Position numbers and translations under genes: made by a program. Positions 1 through 7,893 of a stretch of DNA of 13,272 bases are shown piece by piece. The notes under the pieces are model-generated. The model was not told where the DNA came from. It saw nothing but the letters and a program-made list of their open reading frames with translations, and did no database searches. Source of the DNA: Spirochaetales bacterium (GTDB lineage: Bacteria > Spirochaetota > Spirochaetia > DTKZ01); NCBI GenBank assembly GCA_031274005.1, contig JAISQU010000240.1, forward strand, positions 1-13,272, written 5' to 3'. Numbering within the stretch: the stretch's first letter is position 1; every line of letters starts with the position of its first letter.

Positions 1-8
1 TTGAAGCG

Positions 9-74
9 GAAATCCTTTTGGTCTGCCAAAAGATTGGAGCGAAAAGCCCGGTTTGCGGCGTTTTACGCCGCAAA
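9..74. repeat. Hairpin-rich dispersed repeat, left copy
   Basis: Positions 9-54 match the reverse complement of 13221-13266 at roughly nine of ten bases, so one copy lies at each end of the window in opposite orientation. Two stem-loops are visible. The first is CTTTTGG/CCAAAAG (15-21 with 26-32, 4-nt loop). The second is a perfect 10-bp stem at 52-61 and 65-74 with a TTT loop. The far-end copy has two hairpins in the same order, with a different second stem. No open frame is associated. It resembles REP-like or MITE-like non-coding repeats; the family is not identified. Confidence 0.7.
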
Positions 75-108
75 TGCGCCCAAATTCCGAATTATAAGGA
101 GATTTTGA

Positions 109-159
109 ACAGGCTCTAAGGCGGCTTCGGCTCACATGTATGAGAAGTCCGACAGGCTC
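109..159. repeat. Dispersed repeat end, copy 1 (ACAGGCTC-bounded)
   Basis: Positions 128-159 match 6206-6237 in the nifD-nifK gap at 30 of 32 bases, in the same orientation. Both copies end in ACAGGCTC, and here a second ACAGGCTC lies at 109-116. The match contains CGGCTCACAT and TATGAGAA, then CCGACAGGCTC. This copy lies downstream of the nif operon terminator, so two relatives of one non-coding element sit inside and just outside the operon. Confidence 0.75.
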
Positions 160-185
160 ATAGCGCTCATAGCGCTCATAGCTGT
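159..185. repeat. 9-bp tandem repeat, three units
   Basis: CATAGCGCT occurs at 159-167 and 168-176, with a degenerate third unit CATAGCTGT at 177-185 followed by CATG. It begins on the last base of the ACAGGCTC repeat end. Nothing coding is seen here. A short array like this could vary in unit number between strains. Confidence 0.7.
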
Positions 186-217
186 CATGCAGACGACCTG
201 AGGGGGTCTTCAGTCGA

Positions 218-269
218 TAAAAAAATGGTTCCGGTTCGAAAAAGGAGGTGGGCAAAACGAACCGGAACC
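218..269 (-). terminator. Rho-independent terminator of the nif operon
   Basis: Read on the minus strand, a perfect 12-bp stem (269-258 with 238-227) closes a 19-nt loop and is followed by A and seven T residues (226-219). It starts five bases after the ferredoxin stop codon, so it should end the long nif transcript. The loop is unusual: it contains CACCTCCTTT, identical to the anti-Shine-Dalgarno end of bacterial 16S rRNA. Confidence 0.88.
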
Positions 270-273
270 TGGA

Positions 274-582
274 TTATGTAATACTGTGCTGCGCCGAAGG
301 GGTTCCGCTTTCGATTGAGTCTATAACCGCGTCAATGGCCTGTTCTCCATCTATATGGCCGAACCACCAGTTCTCAGGATATACAATCAGGGCCGGCCCC
401 CGGTCGCATACCCGCAAACAGCTTGTACTGGATACAGCGACATCCGCCATGCCGCGCTCATTCAACTCTTCCTGAAGGTACTGCAAAAGCTGGCCTGAAC
501 CGCCCTTGGCGCATACGCCCTGGGGCGTTCCGTTCATCCTGAAGGACGCGCACACAAAAATGTGATGTTTTGGTTTTGTCAT
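274..582 (-). CDS. Thioredoxin-like [2Fe-2S] ferredoxin
   Basis: A 102-residue protein with cysteines at 11, 24, 55 and 59, spaced C-x12-C-x30-C-x3-C. This is the ligand pattern of the thioredoxin-fold [2Fe-2S] ferredoxins known from Clostridium pasteurianum, Aquifex and Azotobacter nif regions. It has no signal peptide, so it is cytoplasmic. The C. pasteurianum protein is known to interact with the MoFe protein; a role as nitrogenase electron carrier or partner is inferred here from position as last gene of the operon. The start at 582 is supported by AAAGGAG about nine bases upstream. It follows nifB by 24 bp and is followed at once by a strong terminator, so it belongs to the nif transcript. 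Confidence 0.88.
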   Translation of the reverse strand: MTKPKHHIFVCASFRMNGTPQGVCAKGGSGQLLQYLQEELNERGMADVAVSSTSCLRVCDRGPALIVYPENWWFGHIDGEQAIDAVIDSIESGTPSAQHSIT

Positions 583-606
583 CTCTCAAACTCCTTTAAA
601 ACTCTA

Positions 607-1863
607 TTATCCGCAGCCCATGCCTGTTCCGCCGCAGGAAACTCCCGCCCCGCATTGCCGGCGGGCTCTGTATACTCCGGGAACCTGCCTGCCTTCCAAA
701 ATGGGGCTCACGGTGTCCGCGATAAGACCCTCAACGGACATAACCTGCACGCCGTGTTTTTCCAGAATCTCTTTGGGATTTTTGCCGCAATCACTGACTT
801 GCAGCGCTACGCAATCATGGAGAATACGCGCAAGATCCAGCCAACGGCGGTCTCCGGATCCCGGCGGCGGGGTCGGGCGCTGCTCTTTCAGCGTAACCTT
901 GCCGTCTTCTATGCCGAAAATCCATACCTGCGTCGCCTCGCCCAAATGACGGTTCACGAAAAGCCCTTCCATGGAGGCAACAGCGACATAGGGCCGCATC
1001 TCATCAGGTTTAGGCGCGGCCGCCGCCTCAAGAAGCCCGGCTGTTTCCGCCGGGTTCTCCCCGCCTATGATACCGGCGGCGTCGGCCCGGCACCGCGCGC
1101 AGTGCGACATCTGCGCGAGATGTTTCGCGGTTTTAAGACGCAGGGCCTCTATATGCTGAGGCTCCGGCGGAGCTATGGTCTCAAAAACAGTGCCTTCAAC
1201 ATGCATCATGGGAATACAGTTTTGAATATCCGCGCCAAGTCCCGCCGTGTACCGGGCAACCTCTTCGGCGTGAGAATCGTTGATGCCGGGAATAATCACC
1301 GTATTGATTTTTACCGTTAGACCTTTGGCCTTGAGCCGTTTAATTCCCTCTGTCTGGCGTTCAAGCAGTATCTCCGCCCCCGGCGCTCCCCTGTAGATGT
1401 TTCTTCCCAGGCGAACCCAGGGATAGATTTTTTTTCCGATTTCAGGGTCAACTGTGTTGACGGTAACGGTAACGTGAGAAATGGCAAGCCGCGCCAGATC
1501 ATCAACATAGTCCGGCAGGCCAAGGCCGTTTGTCGCCACACACAGAACCTTCTCTTTGTACTTTTCGCGGATACGTTCCAGCGTGGACAGCGTTTCTTCG
1601 GGATTCGCGAAGGGATCCCCGGGGCCCGCTATGCCCACTACAGAGATATTACCGGTTTTTTCCAGCACCGACTCCAGATAGCTCACCGCCTGCATCGGAG
1701 TAAGAACCCGCGAGGTAACGCCGGGACGGCTTTCATTCACGCAGTCGTATTTTCTGTTGCAGAAATTACACTGAATATTGCAGCGCTGCGCAACAGGAAG
1801 ATGAATGCGTCCTGTTGAGTGCCGCTTCTCCGCGTTAAAACATGGGTGATTGCCGAAATCCAT
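607..1863 (-). CDS. nifB: Nitrogenase cofactor biosynthesis protein NifB with fused NifX-like domain
   Basis: A radical SAM enzyme that builds the [8Fe-9S-C] core (NifB-co) of FeMo-co from [4Fe-4S] units. With this start it has 418 residues. The N-terminus carries HPCF (Cys8) and the radical SAM motif CNIQCNFC (Cys28, 32, 35), with Cys41 nearby. GIAGPGDPFANPEETL matches the family. From about residue 290 to 399 lies a NifX/NafY-like cofactor-binding domain, as in many bacterial NifB. The last 15 residues form a Gly/Cys-rich tail (Cys404, 410, 417). I chose ATG 1863 because GAGGAAG precedes it by about six to eight bases. ATG 1887 would overlap the nifN stop as ATGA and add eight residues, but it has no visible ribosome binding site. 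Confidence 0.96.
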   Translation of the reverse strand: MDFGNHPCFNAEKRHSTGRIHLPVAQRCNIQCNFCNRKYDCVNESRPGVTSRVLTPMQAVSYLESVLEKTGNISVVGIAGPGDPFANPEETLSTLERIREKYKEKVLCVATNGLGLPDYVDDLARLAISHVTVTVNTVDPEIGKKIYPWVRLGRNIYRGAPGAEILLERQTEGIKRLKAKGLTVKINTVIIPGINDSHAEEVARYTAGLGADIQNCIPMMHVEGTVFETIAPPEPQHIEALRLKTAKHLAQMSHCARCRADAAGIIGGENPAETAGLLEAAAAPKPDEMRPYVAVASMEGLFVNRHLGEATQVWIFGIEDGKVTLKEQRPTPPPGSGDRRWLDLARILHDCVALQVSDCGKNPKEILEKHGVQVMSVEGLIADTVSPILEGRQVPGVYRARRQCGAGVSCGGTGMGCG

Positions 1864-1883
1864 CTTCGCTTCCTCGCATCCGC

Positions 1884-3299
1884 TCATATATATGTGTAGC
1901 CGCTTGAGAATTTCTCCTGCCTGGCCTGCATCAGGGTATTACACACAAGGTCAAACAGATTCAGCGTTCCTTTATATCCCAGGTGGAGAATCCTCTGCCC
2001 GCCGATTCTGTCATGAACAGGGAACCCGCAGCGCAGAAGGGGAAGGCCCAAATTCCGGGCCAGATACAAACCCTTGCTGTGCCCCATAACGAAATCGGCT
2101 TCAAGCCCGCCGCCTTTTACCGCCTCCAGAATGCCGGCAAAATCCGCCTTATCCATAATGAGGGTTTGTTGCCGCGTGTTTTTCAGCGCCTTCCTGATTC
2201 TGTGCGCAAAGCTGTTTGACTGAGCGCCCGTTGCCGCTGCGACAGGAACAACCCCTATCTCATCCAGAAATGAGGCTATGGCGACGACAAAATCCTCCTC
2301 GCCGTAAATAATGGCTTTTTTTCCGTTGCAGTATTTATGCCCGTCTATATAGGCGTCGATAAGGCGGCCCCTCTGTTTTGTCCAGAACTCCGGAACAGGC
2401 TTTTCACACAACCGCGAAAGGGATTCAAAAAACACGTCGCAGTTTTCAATTCCAAGCGGAAAATCCATATGAGTAAGGGGAACGCCGAAACGCGAAGCCA
2501 GCCACTGACCGGCGTCCCTTTCCGGCGAGGATGAGAAGCCCAGATACAGGGTTCCCGCCGCGTCTTTCATGCTTCTGATGTCGTCGGCTTTTGTTCCGCC
2601 CGCGGGCAGCTTCTGGTAGCCGGCCCACGAAGGCCCGTCCAGACTTTCCGAATAATCGGGAAGCAGGGTATACGGCGCTGCAAAAGATTTTAAAATAGCG
2701 TGCAGTTCCCGCAGGTCTTCCGCGGAGAGAAGGCCGGAAATCAGGTTGATCCGCGGGGGAACCTTCACCCGCCGCTGGTCTGCGGCAGGGCCGTCCGAGA
2801 TCAGAGCGCGCACGGCGGCATATATCGCTTCATGAAAACCCTCTACATGCGTACCCCTGTAGCTCGGCGTTGAAGCGTAAAAAATCGCGGGGCAATGTCC
2901 GGCGTTATCGCACAGGCCCTGCCCGCGCCGGGTCTCGTACTGCTTCAGGTACATGGAAACATCCTCGCCTATTGTTTCCGACAGGCAGGTCGAGGTGATG
3001 CCTATGGCCGCGGGTCTGTATGCGCGGGATACATTGTCCAGAGCGGTAAACAGATTGTCCTTACCGCCGAAAATGGCCGCCGCCTCGGTAAAATTCGAGG
3101 AGGCGATGTCTATGGGTTCACGAAAGTGGCTGATGCCGTACCGCCGTATGTATGTAGCGCAGCCCTGCGATCCATGGATGAGGGGGATGCAGCCTTCAAT
3201 ACCCCGAAAGGCAAAGCAGGCGCCCAGGGGCGAACAGAGCTTACAGGCGTTCCGCGTGGAGACAAATGATTTTACCGGGACGCCGGCGCCGCTTTTCAT
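1884..3299 (-). CDS. nifN: FeMo-co scaffold protein NifN
   Basis: The beta-like subunit of the NifEN scaffold on which NifB-co is converted to FeMo-co. It has 471 residues with this start. Family features are NACKLCSPLGA (Cys19, Cys22), IEGCIPLIHGSQGC (Cys37, Cys47), the EPIDIASS stretch and TSTCLSETIGEDV (Cys105). It is paralogous to NifK but lacks that protein's FASTPSF serine region. ATG 3299 overlaps the nifE stop as ATGA, which suggests translational coupling, and is preceded by GGGGAGGGG. An in-frame ATG at 3356 would add 19 basic residues lying wholly inside nifE and absent from the family, so I rejected it. nifB follows 20 bp downstream. Confidence 0.95.
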   Translation of the reverse strand: MKSGAGVPVKSFVSTRNACKLCSPLGACFAFRGIEGCIPLIHGSQGCATYIRRYGISHFREPIDIASSNFTEAAAIFGGKDNLFTALDNVSRAYRPAAIGITSTCLSETIGEDVSMYLKQYETRRGQGLCDNAGHCPAIFYASTPSYRGTHVEGFHEAIYAAVRALISDGPAADQRRVKVPPRINLISGLLSAEDLRELHAILKSFAAPYTLLPDYSESLDGPSWAGYQKLPAGGTKADDIRSMKDAAGTLYLGFSSSPERDAGQWLASRFGVPLTHMDFPLGIENCDVFFESLSRLCEKPVPEFWTKQRGRLIDAYIDGHKYCNGKKAIIYGEEDFVVAIASFLDEIGVVPVAAATGAQSNSFAHRIRKALKNTRQQTLIMDKADFAGILEAVKGGGLEADFVMGHSKGLYLARNLGLPLLRCGFPVHDRIGGQRILHLGYKGTLNLFDLVCNTLMQARQEKFSSGYTYI

Positions 3300-4666
3300 G
3301 GCAAGGCCCCTCCCCTTTCTTCCGCGGCTTTTATGCGCGCGGGGGAATAACGCCATACAGGACTTGTAACGGAGCAGTGAACCTCTTTCGCAAAGTTGAG
3401 CATGCCCGCGTACCCCGCGAGGGCTTCTTTTCTCTCGTGATTGTGGTCGCAGAAAGCTATCCCCATTTTATAGGCAATGGGCCTTTCCTTGACGCCGCCG
3501 ATAAGAAGGTCCGCTCCTTTTTCCAGAATAAACCCCGAAAGTTCAAGAGGGTTTGTATCGTCACAGATAATGGCGCCCTCGTTTGTAATTTCTTTCAGGT
3601 ATTCGTAGTCTTCCGGCGCTCCTGTCTGGGAGCCCACAACAACGGTTTCCATGCCTAGATGCCGCAGGGCCTTTACCAGGGAGAAGGCCTTGAAAGAGCC
3701 GCCCACATACACTGCGGCCTTTTTTCCCTCAAGGTCTTTTCTGTATTCGCTCAGCCCGGGCAGAAGAGAGCCTACCTCCGCGCGGACAAAATCCCGCGTG
3801 CGGCGGAGGATCTCCTCATCGCCAAAAAATTCCGCCACATCGTAGAGGGCCCTAGTCATATCCTCAATACCGAAGTACGACACGCGGATAAACGGAATGC
3901 CGTAGCTGTCCTTCATCATTTTTGCGAGGCTGGTCATGGAGCCGGAACACTGTACGACATTCAGGCGCGCGCGGTGAGCGCGGCCTATATCCGCCACGCG
4001 CCCGTCGCCTGTCAGACAGCAGGCAACCTCAACCCCCATGCGTTTGTAGTAATCCCTGATAAGCCAGGTCTCGCCGGCCAGATTGAACTCGCCCAGGATA
4101 TTAATGCTAAAGCGGGAAACAGGAGTATCGTTGTCTTTACCCGTCAGCCTGAAGGCGGCCTCGCAGGCGGCCCTGTACCCGTCTTTCTTTGTTCCCTTAA
4201 AGCCCTCGGAATGAACCGCTATGATTTGTATACCCTGCTCCCGTCCGGCGCGGGCGCACACAGCGTCCACATCGTCGCCTATAAGGCCGATGATACAGGT
4301 GCAGTACACAAAGGCCGCTTTCGGTTTGTATTCGGTTATAAGTTCCGTCAGGGCGGCGTACAGTTTTTTCTCACCGCCGTAGATAACCTCGTTTTCGCTA
4401 AGGTCTGTGGAAAAACTCAAACGGTGGAGTTCCGGCCCGCTGGACATGGATCCCCGTATGTCCCAGGTATAGGCCGCGCAGCCTATGGGCCCGTGGATAA
4501 GATGCAGGGCGTCGGCTATGGGATACAGCACAACGCGGGAGCCGCAAAAAACGCAGGCCCGCTGGCTCACCGCACCCGCGGTACTCGCCTTGCCGCACTC
4601 CAGGGCGTAAGAATCCCTGCCTTTTTCGAGAACCTGTTTTTGCCGCGCCGCCAGAACTTCTACCAT
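3296..4666 (-). CDS. nifE: FeMo-co scaffold protein NifE
   Basis: The alpha-like subunit of the NifEN scaffold, 456 residues. It shows the NifE cluster-binding motifs: ACVFCGSRVVLYPI (Cys38), HGPIGCAAYTWD (Cys63) and CTCIIGLIGDD (Cys124). The stretch LNVVQCSGSM holds the counterpart of the NifD cofactor cysteine. Near the C-terminus CDHNHER replaces the HSYDY histidine motif of NifD, which separates NifE from NifD. ATG 4666 has AAAGGA about five bases upstream. The gene lies 18 bp after nifK and overlaps nifN by four bases, so the two scaffold subunits are probably made together. Confidence 0.96.
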   Translation of the reverse strand: MVEVLAARQKQVLEKGRDSYALECGKASTAGAVSQRACVFCGSRVVLYPIADALHLIHGPIGCAAYTWDIRGSMSSGPELHRLSFSTDLSENEVIYGGEKKLYAALTELITEYKPKAAFVYCTCIIGLIGDDVDAVCARAGREQGIQIIAVHSEGFKGTKKDGYRAACEAAFRLTGKDNDTPVSRFSINILGEFNLAGETWLIRDYYKRMGVEVACCLTGDGRVADIGRAHRARLNVVQCSGSMTSLAKMMKDSYGIPFIRVSYFGIEDMTRALYDVAEFFGDEEILRRTRDFVRAEVGSLLPGLSEYRKDLEGKKAAVYVGGSFKAFSLVKALRHLGMETVVVGSQTGAPEDYEYLKEITNEGAIICDDTNPLELSGFILEKGADLLIGGVKERPIAYKMGIAFCDHNHERKEALAGYAGMLNFAKEVHCSVTSPVWRYSPARIKAAEERGGALP

Positions 4667-4684
4667 AAATTCCTTTAAGCCTTC

Positions 4685-6061
4685 TTACATAACCAGTTCA
4701 AACTTTTCTTCAGGGGCGTCACGGTCCTGGCGGTCCATAATAGCGTCAAGAATCTTCACCAGAAGATGCAGGCCGCCCCTGTAGCCGGTAATGGGAAAGT
4801 ACGAATGCCCTACCCTGTCGTAAATGGGAAAGCCTGTACGAATCAGGGGAATGTCCATATCCCGCGCGATGTATTTACAATAGGTATTGCCGAATATCAG
4901 ATCAGGCCTGTTGTTCTGCAAAAGCTGATGAAAGTAAAAAAGATCCGCCTGGGGGCCAACCTTAACCAGCGTATCCCCGCCGGTAATTTCCCTGATTCTG
5001 TCCGCGAACTTTCCCGGCGCGGGAGTTCCCGTTACCACATGCAGCACCTTCATCCCCGCGTCACTGCAAAACCGCGCAAGCCCGAGAAGAATATCAGGAT
5101 CGCCGGACAGAGAAACTTTTTTTCCGTATAGGTACTGGTTTTTATCGCACAGAACATCAACAAACTGGCCCCGCTCCAGAAGCAGGCTTTCGGGAACCGA
5201 CACTCCCGCGGTTTTGCGCAGACAGTCAACAAACTCGTCGGTCGCCGTAATGCCTATGGGAAGGTCAAGAATCTCCGTCTTCACTTTGCACCTGGTGTCC
5301 AGCAATTTTGCCGCGGACAGGGTCCCTACCCTCCCCAGGGCAAAGGCGCAGCGGGAATCTCCCGACTCCTCTATAAGCGCCCTGGGAGTCCCCCCCTTTG
5401 GATACATACGGAACGTGCCGTCCAGAGGCCCGTTCACAACATCGGAGGTGTCCGGATACATAATGTAGGCAATGCCCATAGCCGAAACAATATGCTTGAT
5501 TTCCGACATATCGCTGGGTTCTATAAACGAGGGCAGCAGCGTAATTCTGTCGGTTTTCCTTCCCGTGTTTTTGGCGAAACTCTGAACAATCGCGGCCAGC
5601 ATATTTGCGTAGCCGGTAACATGCGAGCCCTTAAAGCTGGGAGTCGAAGCGAACATAACTGTTTTGCCCTTGGGAATCTTGTTGTCCGCGGCAGCCCTGC
5701 CAATAATCTGGGTAAGGTCGTCGCCTATAACTTCCGAAAGGCAGGTTGTATTTACCGCTATAATATCGGGATTGTAGAGGGTAAAAATATTATTGATGGA
5801 TTCCAGCAGATTTGACTGCCCGCCGAAAACCGAAGCCCCTTCGGTAAAAGAGCTGGTACTTGCCATAATCGGTTCCGCGTAGTGCCGCGTCAGGGCGCTG
5901 CGGTGATAGGCGCAGCAGCCCTGCGAGCCGTGGCTGTGGGGCAGACAGCGGTGAACCCCCAGGGCGGCGTACATGGCGCCCACAGGCTGGCAGGTCTTCG
6001 CGGGATTCACCGTCAAAGCGCCGCGTTCCGAGATTTCCCCGGGTGTATGACGTAAAAGCAT
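4685..6061 (-). CDS. nifK: Nitrogenase MoFe protein beta subunit NifK
   Basis: The beta subunit of dinitrogenase, which shares the P-cluster with NifD. P-cluster cysteines are present at Cys24 (NPAKTCQPVGA), Cys49 (HGSQGC) and Cys107 (TTCLSEVIGDD). Ser142 in STPSFKGSHVTG aligns with Azotobacter beta-Ser188. At 458 residues it lacks the N-terminal extension of proteobacterial NifK and has the short form typical of clostridial and other group III enzymes. ATG 6061 is preceded by AGGAG at eight bases. It is separated from nifD by 176 bp holding a stem-loop array, which is odd because the two products are needed in equal amounts. The ribosome binding site lies outside that element. Confidence 0.97.
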   Translation of the reverse strand: MLLRHTPGEISERGALTVNPAKTCQPVGAMYAALGVHRCLPHSHGSQGCCAYHRSALTRHYAEPIMASTSSFTEGASVFGGQSNLLESINNIFTLYNPDIIAVNTTCLSEVIGDDLTQIIGRAAADNKIPKGKTVMFASTPSFKGSHVTGYANMLAAIVQSFAKNTGRKTDRITLLPSFIEPSDMSEIKHIVSAMGIAYIMYPDTSDVVNGPLDGTFRMYPKGGTPRALIEESGDSRCAFALGRVGTLSAAKLLDTRCKVKTEILDLPIGITATDEFVDCLRKTAGVSVPESLLLERGQFVDVLCDKNQYLYGKKVSLSGDPDILLGLARFCSDAGMKVLHVVTGTPAPGKFADRIREITGGDTLVKVGPQADLFYFHQLLQNNRPDLIFGNTYCKYIARDMDIPLIRTGFPIYDRVGHSYFPITGYRGGLHLLVKILDAIMDRQDRDAPEEKFELVM

Positions 6062-6075
6062 TTCTTTTCTCCTAT

Positions 6076-6237
6076 GAGCCTGTTGCGCTTATGGCCAAGC
6101 CATTGTCGCAATGGCTTGCGACGTTTCAAGACGCCGCAATTTTGCCCCGCAAAATTGCGGGCGTAATGCGTTTTCGGGTCTTCCCGAAAATCTCAGAGCC
6201 GTCTCCGGCTCACATTTATGAGAAATCCGACAGGCTC
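6076..6237. repeat. MITE-like stem-loop element between nifD and nifK
   Basis: A 162-bp non-coding element bounded by perfect 8-bp inverted ends, GAGCCTGT (6076-6083) and ACAGGCTC (6230-6237). Inside are four consecutive stem-loops: 9-bp stem 6096-6104/6110-6118; perfect 12-bp stem 6134-6145/6149-6160 with CCC loop; 8-bp stem 6171-6178/6183-6190; 6-bp stem 6196-6201/6206-6211. Positions 6206-6237 match 128-159 at 30 of 32 bases, so it belongs to a dispersed family. It abuts the nifD stop codon (6240-6238) directly. It carries no open frame or transposase. In the mRNA it could terminate, slow or stabilise transcripts between nifD and nifK. Confidence 0.8.
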
Positions 6238-7875
6238 CTATCCGTTAAAGCCGTACGAAGCGTGAATCTGCGGGTTCTCGTCCCAGGGCGCCCTGGCGAA
6301 TTTGAAGACGTTGGAATTCAGAAGCCTGTCAATCTCCCTGTAAAAATTGATGGCGCCCCTGTATCCGGCAAAAGGCCCCATGTAGTCGTAACTGTGAAGC
6401 TGCTTCATGGGAATGCCGTGTTTCTGCACAACATATTTTTCCTTGATGCCCGCGCATACCAGATCAGGATGATACCTGTCGATAAGCTCTTCAAGCTCGT
6501 AATGGTTGCAGTCGTCAATGACAAGGGTCTGGTTATCCATTTCGGGCATCATTCCCCTGTAGTCGCTGAAAGCGAAACCCTCGGCCTCCCGCCGCGCCCG
6601 CTCTTCGGGCGTAACGCGGGGCTTGTAGCGTTCAGGGTCAGGCTCAACGGTAAGCTCTTCTATATTGCGGGAGTCGGCGTCCACCACAATGGAGGACATA
6701 ATTTTCCTGCCTTCGTAGTCGTCCCTGTGGGCAAACTCATAACCGGCCGAAAGAATTGTCATGCCGATTTCCTTCAAAAGATCCTGATAGTGGTGAGCCC
6801 GCGACCCGCCGACATAGAGCATCGCGGTTTTTCCCTGACAGCGGCTTTTTACATCATCGCGCACCTTCGCGACTTCTTCCATTTCGCGGGCGATAACTTC
6901 CTCAGTTTTTTTGATAAGCGCGGGGTCTTCAAAATAGTTCGCGATTTTCAGAAGAGACTTGGATGTAGCCCCGGCGCCCACAAAGTTGACCTTGAACCAG
7001 GGAATGCCGTACCGGGTTTCCATCATGCCCGCCAGATAGTTAATTGACCTGTGGCACATGACGACATTTAAATCCGCGGTATGGGCGCTTGAGAACTCCT
7101 CATACGTGGAGTTTCCGCTGAAAGTCGAATGCAGGGTTATGCCGCAATCCGCGACAATTCTTTCAATTTCAAAAGCGTCGCCGCCGATGTTGTATTCGCC
7201 CAGAATATTGACGCGGAACCTGCCCTCCCTGGCCTTGTCGGAAAGCCCCACAACATCGGTAAAAACCTTGTTGTTGGCAACGTGGTGTCCGGCGGACTGG
7301 CTCACGCCCTTGTAGCCCTCGCAGGAAAAACCGAAGATATTTATGTCCGGGTATTTTTCTTCCATGGCGCGGGCAACCGCGTGCACATCGTCGCCTATAA
7401 GCCCAACCGGGCATGTGGCGAAAATACCTATTGCCCTGGGGTGGAAAAGCGCGACAGCCTCGTCGATGGCGGCCCGCAGCTTCTTCTCCCCGCCAAAGAT
7501 AATCTCGTCTTCCTGCAAATCCGTCGACATGGCGTAAGTCATAAAGTTTGTGTCCGACAGACTTTCCGGTTTGGTCTGGTTCCGCCGGGTCAGCCAACTG
7601 TAGAAACCGCAGCCCACAGGACCGTGGGTTATCTGCAAAATATCACGGGTCGGCCCCAGAACAACGCCCTTACAGCCCGCGTAGGCGCAGCCGCGCATGG
7701 TAATAATGCCGGGTATGGTCCGGGTGTTGGCCTGAATAACAGGAACTTCCTCCTGGTTTTCAACCTTGTTTATGATTATTTGTTTTGCGCGTTTTTTCGC
7801 GATCTTGGGAGGGTAGCTCCGCAGCACCTCTTCCTTGAAGTTTTCAACGGAGGGTCTTTCCGTTATATCCGCCAT
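6238..7875 (-). CDS. nifD: Nitrogenase MoFe protein alpha subunit NifD
   Basis: The catalytic alpha subunit, 545 residues, carrying FeMo-co. P-cluster cysteines are Cys63, Cys89 (HGPVGC) and Cys155 (FATCPVGLIGDD). FeMo-co ligands are Cys274 (LNVVMCHRSINY) and His494 (KQLHSYDY), equivalent to Azotobacter alpha-Cys275 and His442. Gln193 and His197 (GVSQSAGHHVAN) and the Arg pair in LTRRN are also kept. An insertion of about 50 residues near 385-445 and the PFAGYRG motif are those of the clostridial-type subunit, supporting group III molybdenum nitrogenase rather than VnfD or AnfD. ATG 7875 is preceded by TAAGGAG. The coding sequence ends exactly where the stem-loop element begins, so the C-terminus or stop codon may have been set by that insertion. 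Confidence 0.97.
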   Translation of the reverse strand: MADITERPSVENFKEEVLRSYPPKIAKKRAKQIIINKVENQEEVPVIQANTRTIPGIITMRGCAYAGCKGVVLGPTRDILQITHGPVGCGFYSWLTRRNQTKPESLSDTNFMTYAMSTDLQEDEIIFGGEKKLRAAIDEAVALFHPRAIGIFATCPVGLIGDDVHAVARAMEEKYPDINIFGFSCEGYKGVSQSAGHHVANNKVFTDVVGLSDKAREGRFRVNILGEYNIGGDAFEIERIVADCGITLHSTFSGNSTYEEFSSAHTADLNVVMCHRSINYLAGMMETRYGIPWFKVNFVGAGATSKSLLKIANYFEDPALIKKTEEVIAREMEEVAKVRDDVKSRCQGKTAMLYVGGSRAHHYQDLLKEIGMTILSAGYEFAHRDDYEGRKIMSSIVVDADSRNIEELTVEPDPERYKPRVTPEERARREAEGFAFSDYRGMMPEMDNQTLVIDDCNHYELEELIDRYHPDLVCAGIKEKYVVQKHGIPMKQLHSYDYMGPFAGYRGAINFYREIDRLLNSNVFKFARAPWDENPQIHASYGFNG

Positions 7876-7893
7876 AATGTCTCCTTACATTCC

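Noticed and set aside
248..475. Plus-strand 75-residue frame with AAAGGAG just before a GTG
   Set aside because: The apparent ribosome binding site is the loop of the nif terminator read on the other strand, and the frame is antisense to the ferredoxin.
562..1320. 252-codon open frame on the plus strand
   Set aside because: It lies antisense to nifB, whose family match is unambiguous. The translation shows no recognisable domain and the frame is open because of codon bias.
3659..4678. 339-codon open frame on the plus strand
   Set aside because: Antisense shadow of nifE; no family features and no promoter of its own.
6062..6237. CRISPR array or separate promoter in the nifD-nifK gap
   Set aside because: The hairpins differ in sequence and size with no regular repeat-spacer pattern, and no convincing -35/-10 pair is seen before nifK.
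6238..7875. Alternative vanadium or iron-only nitrogenase (VnfD/AnfD)
   Set aside because: There is no vnfG/anfG between the alpha and beta genes, and the alpha subunit carries the clostridial NifD insertion and motifs.
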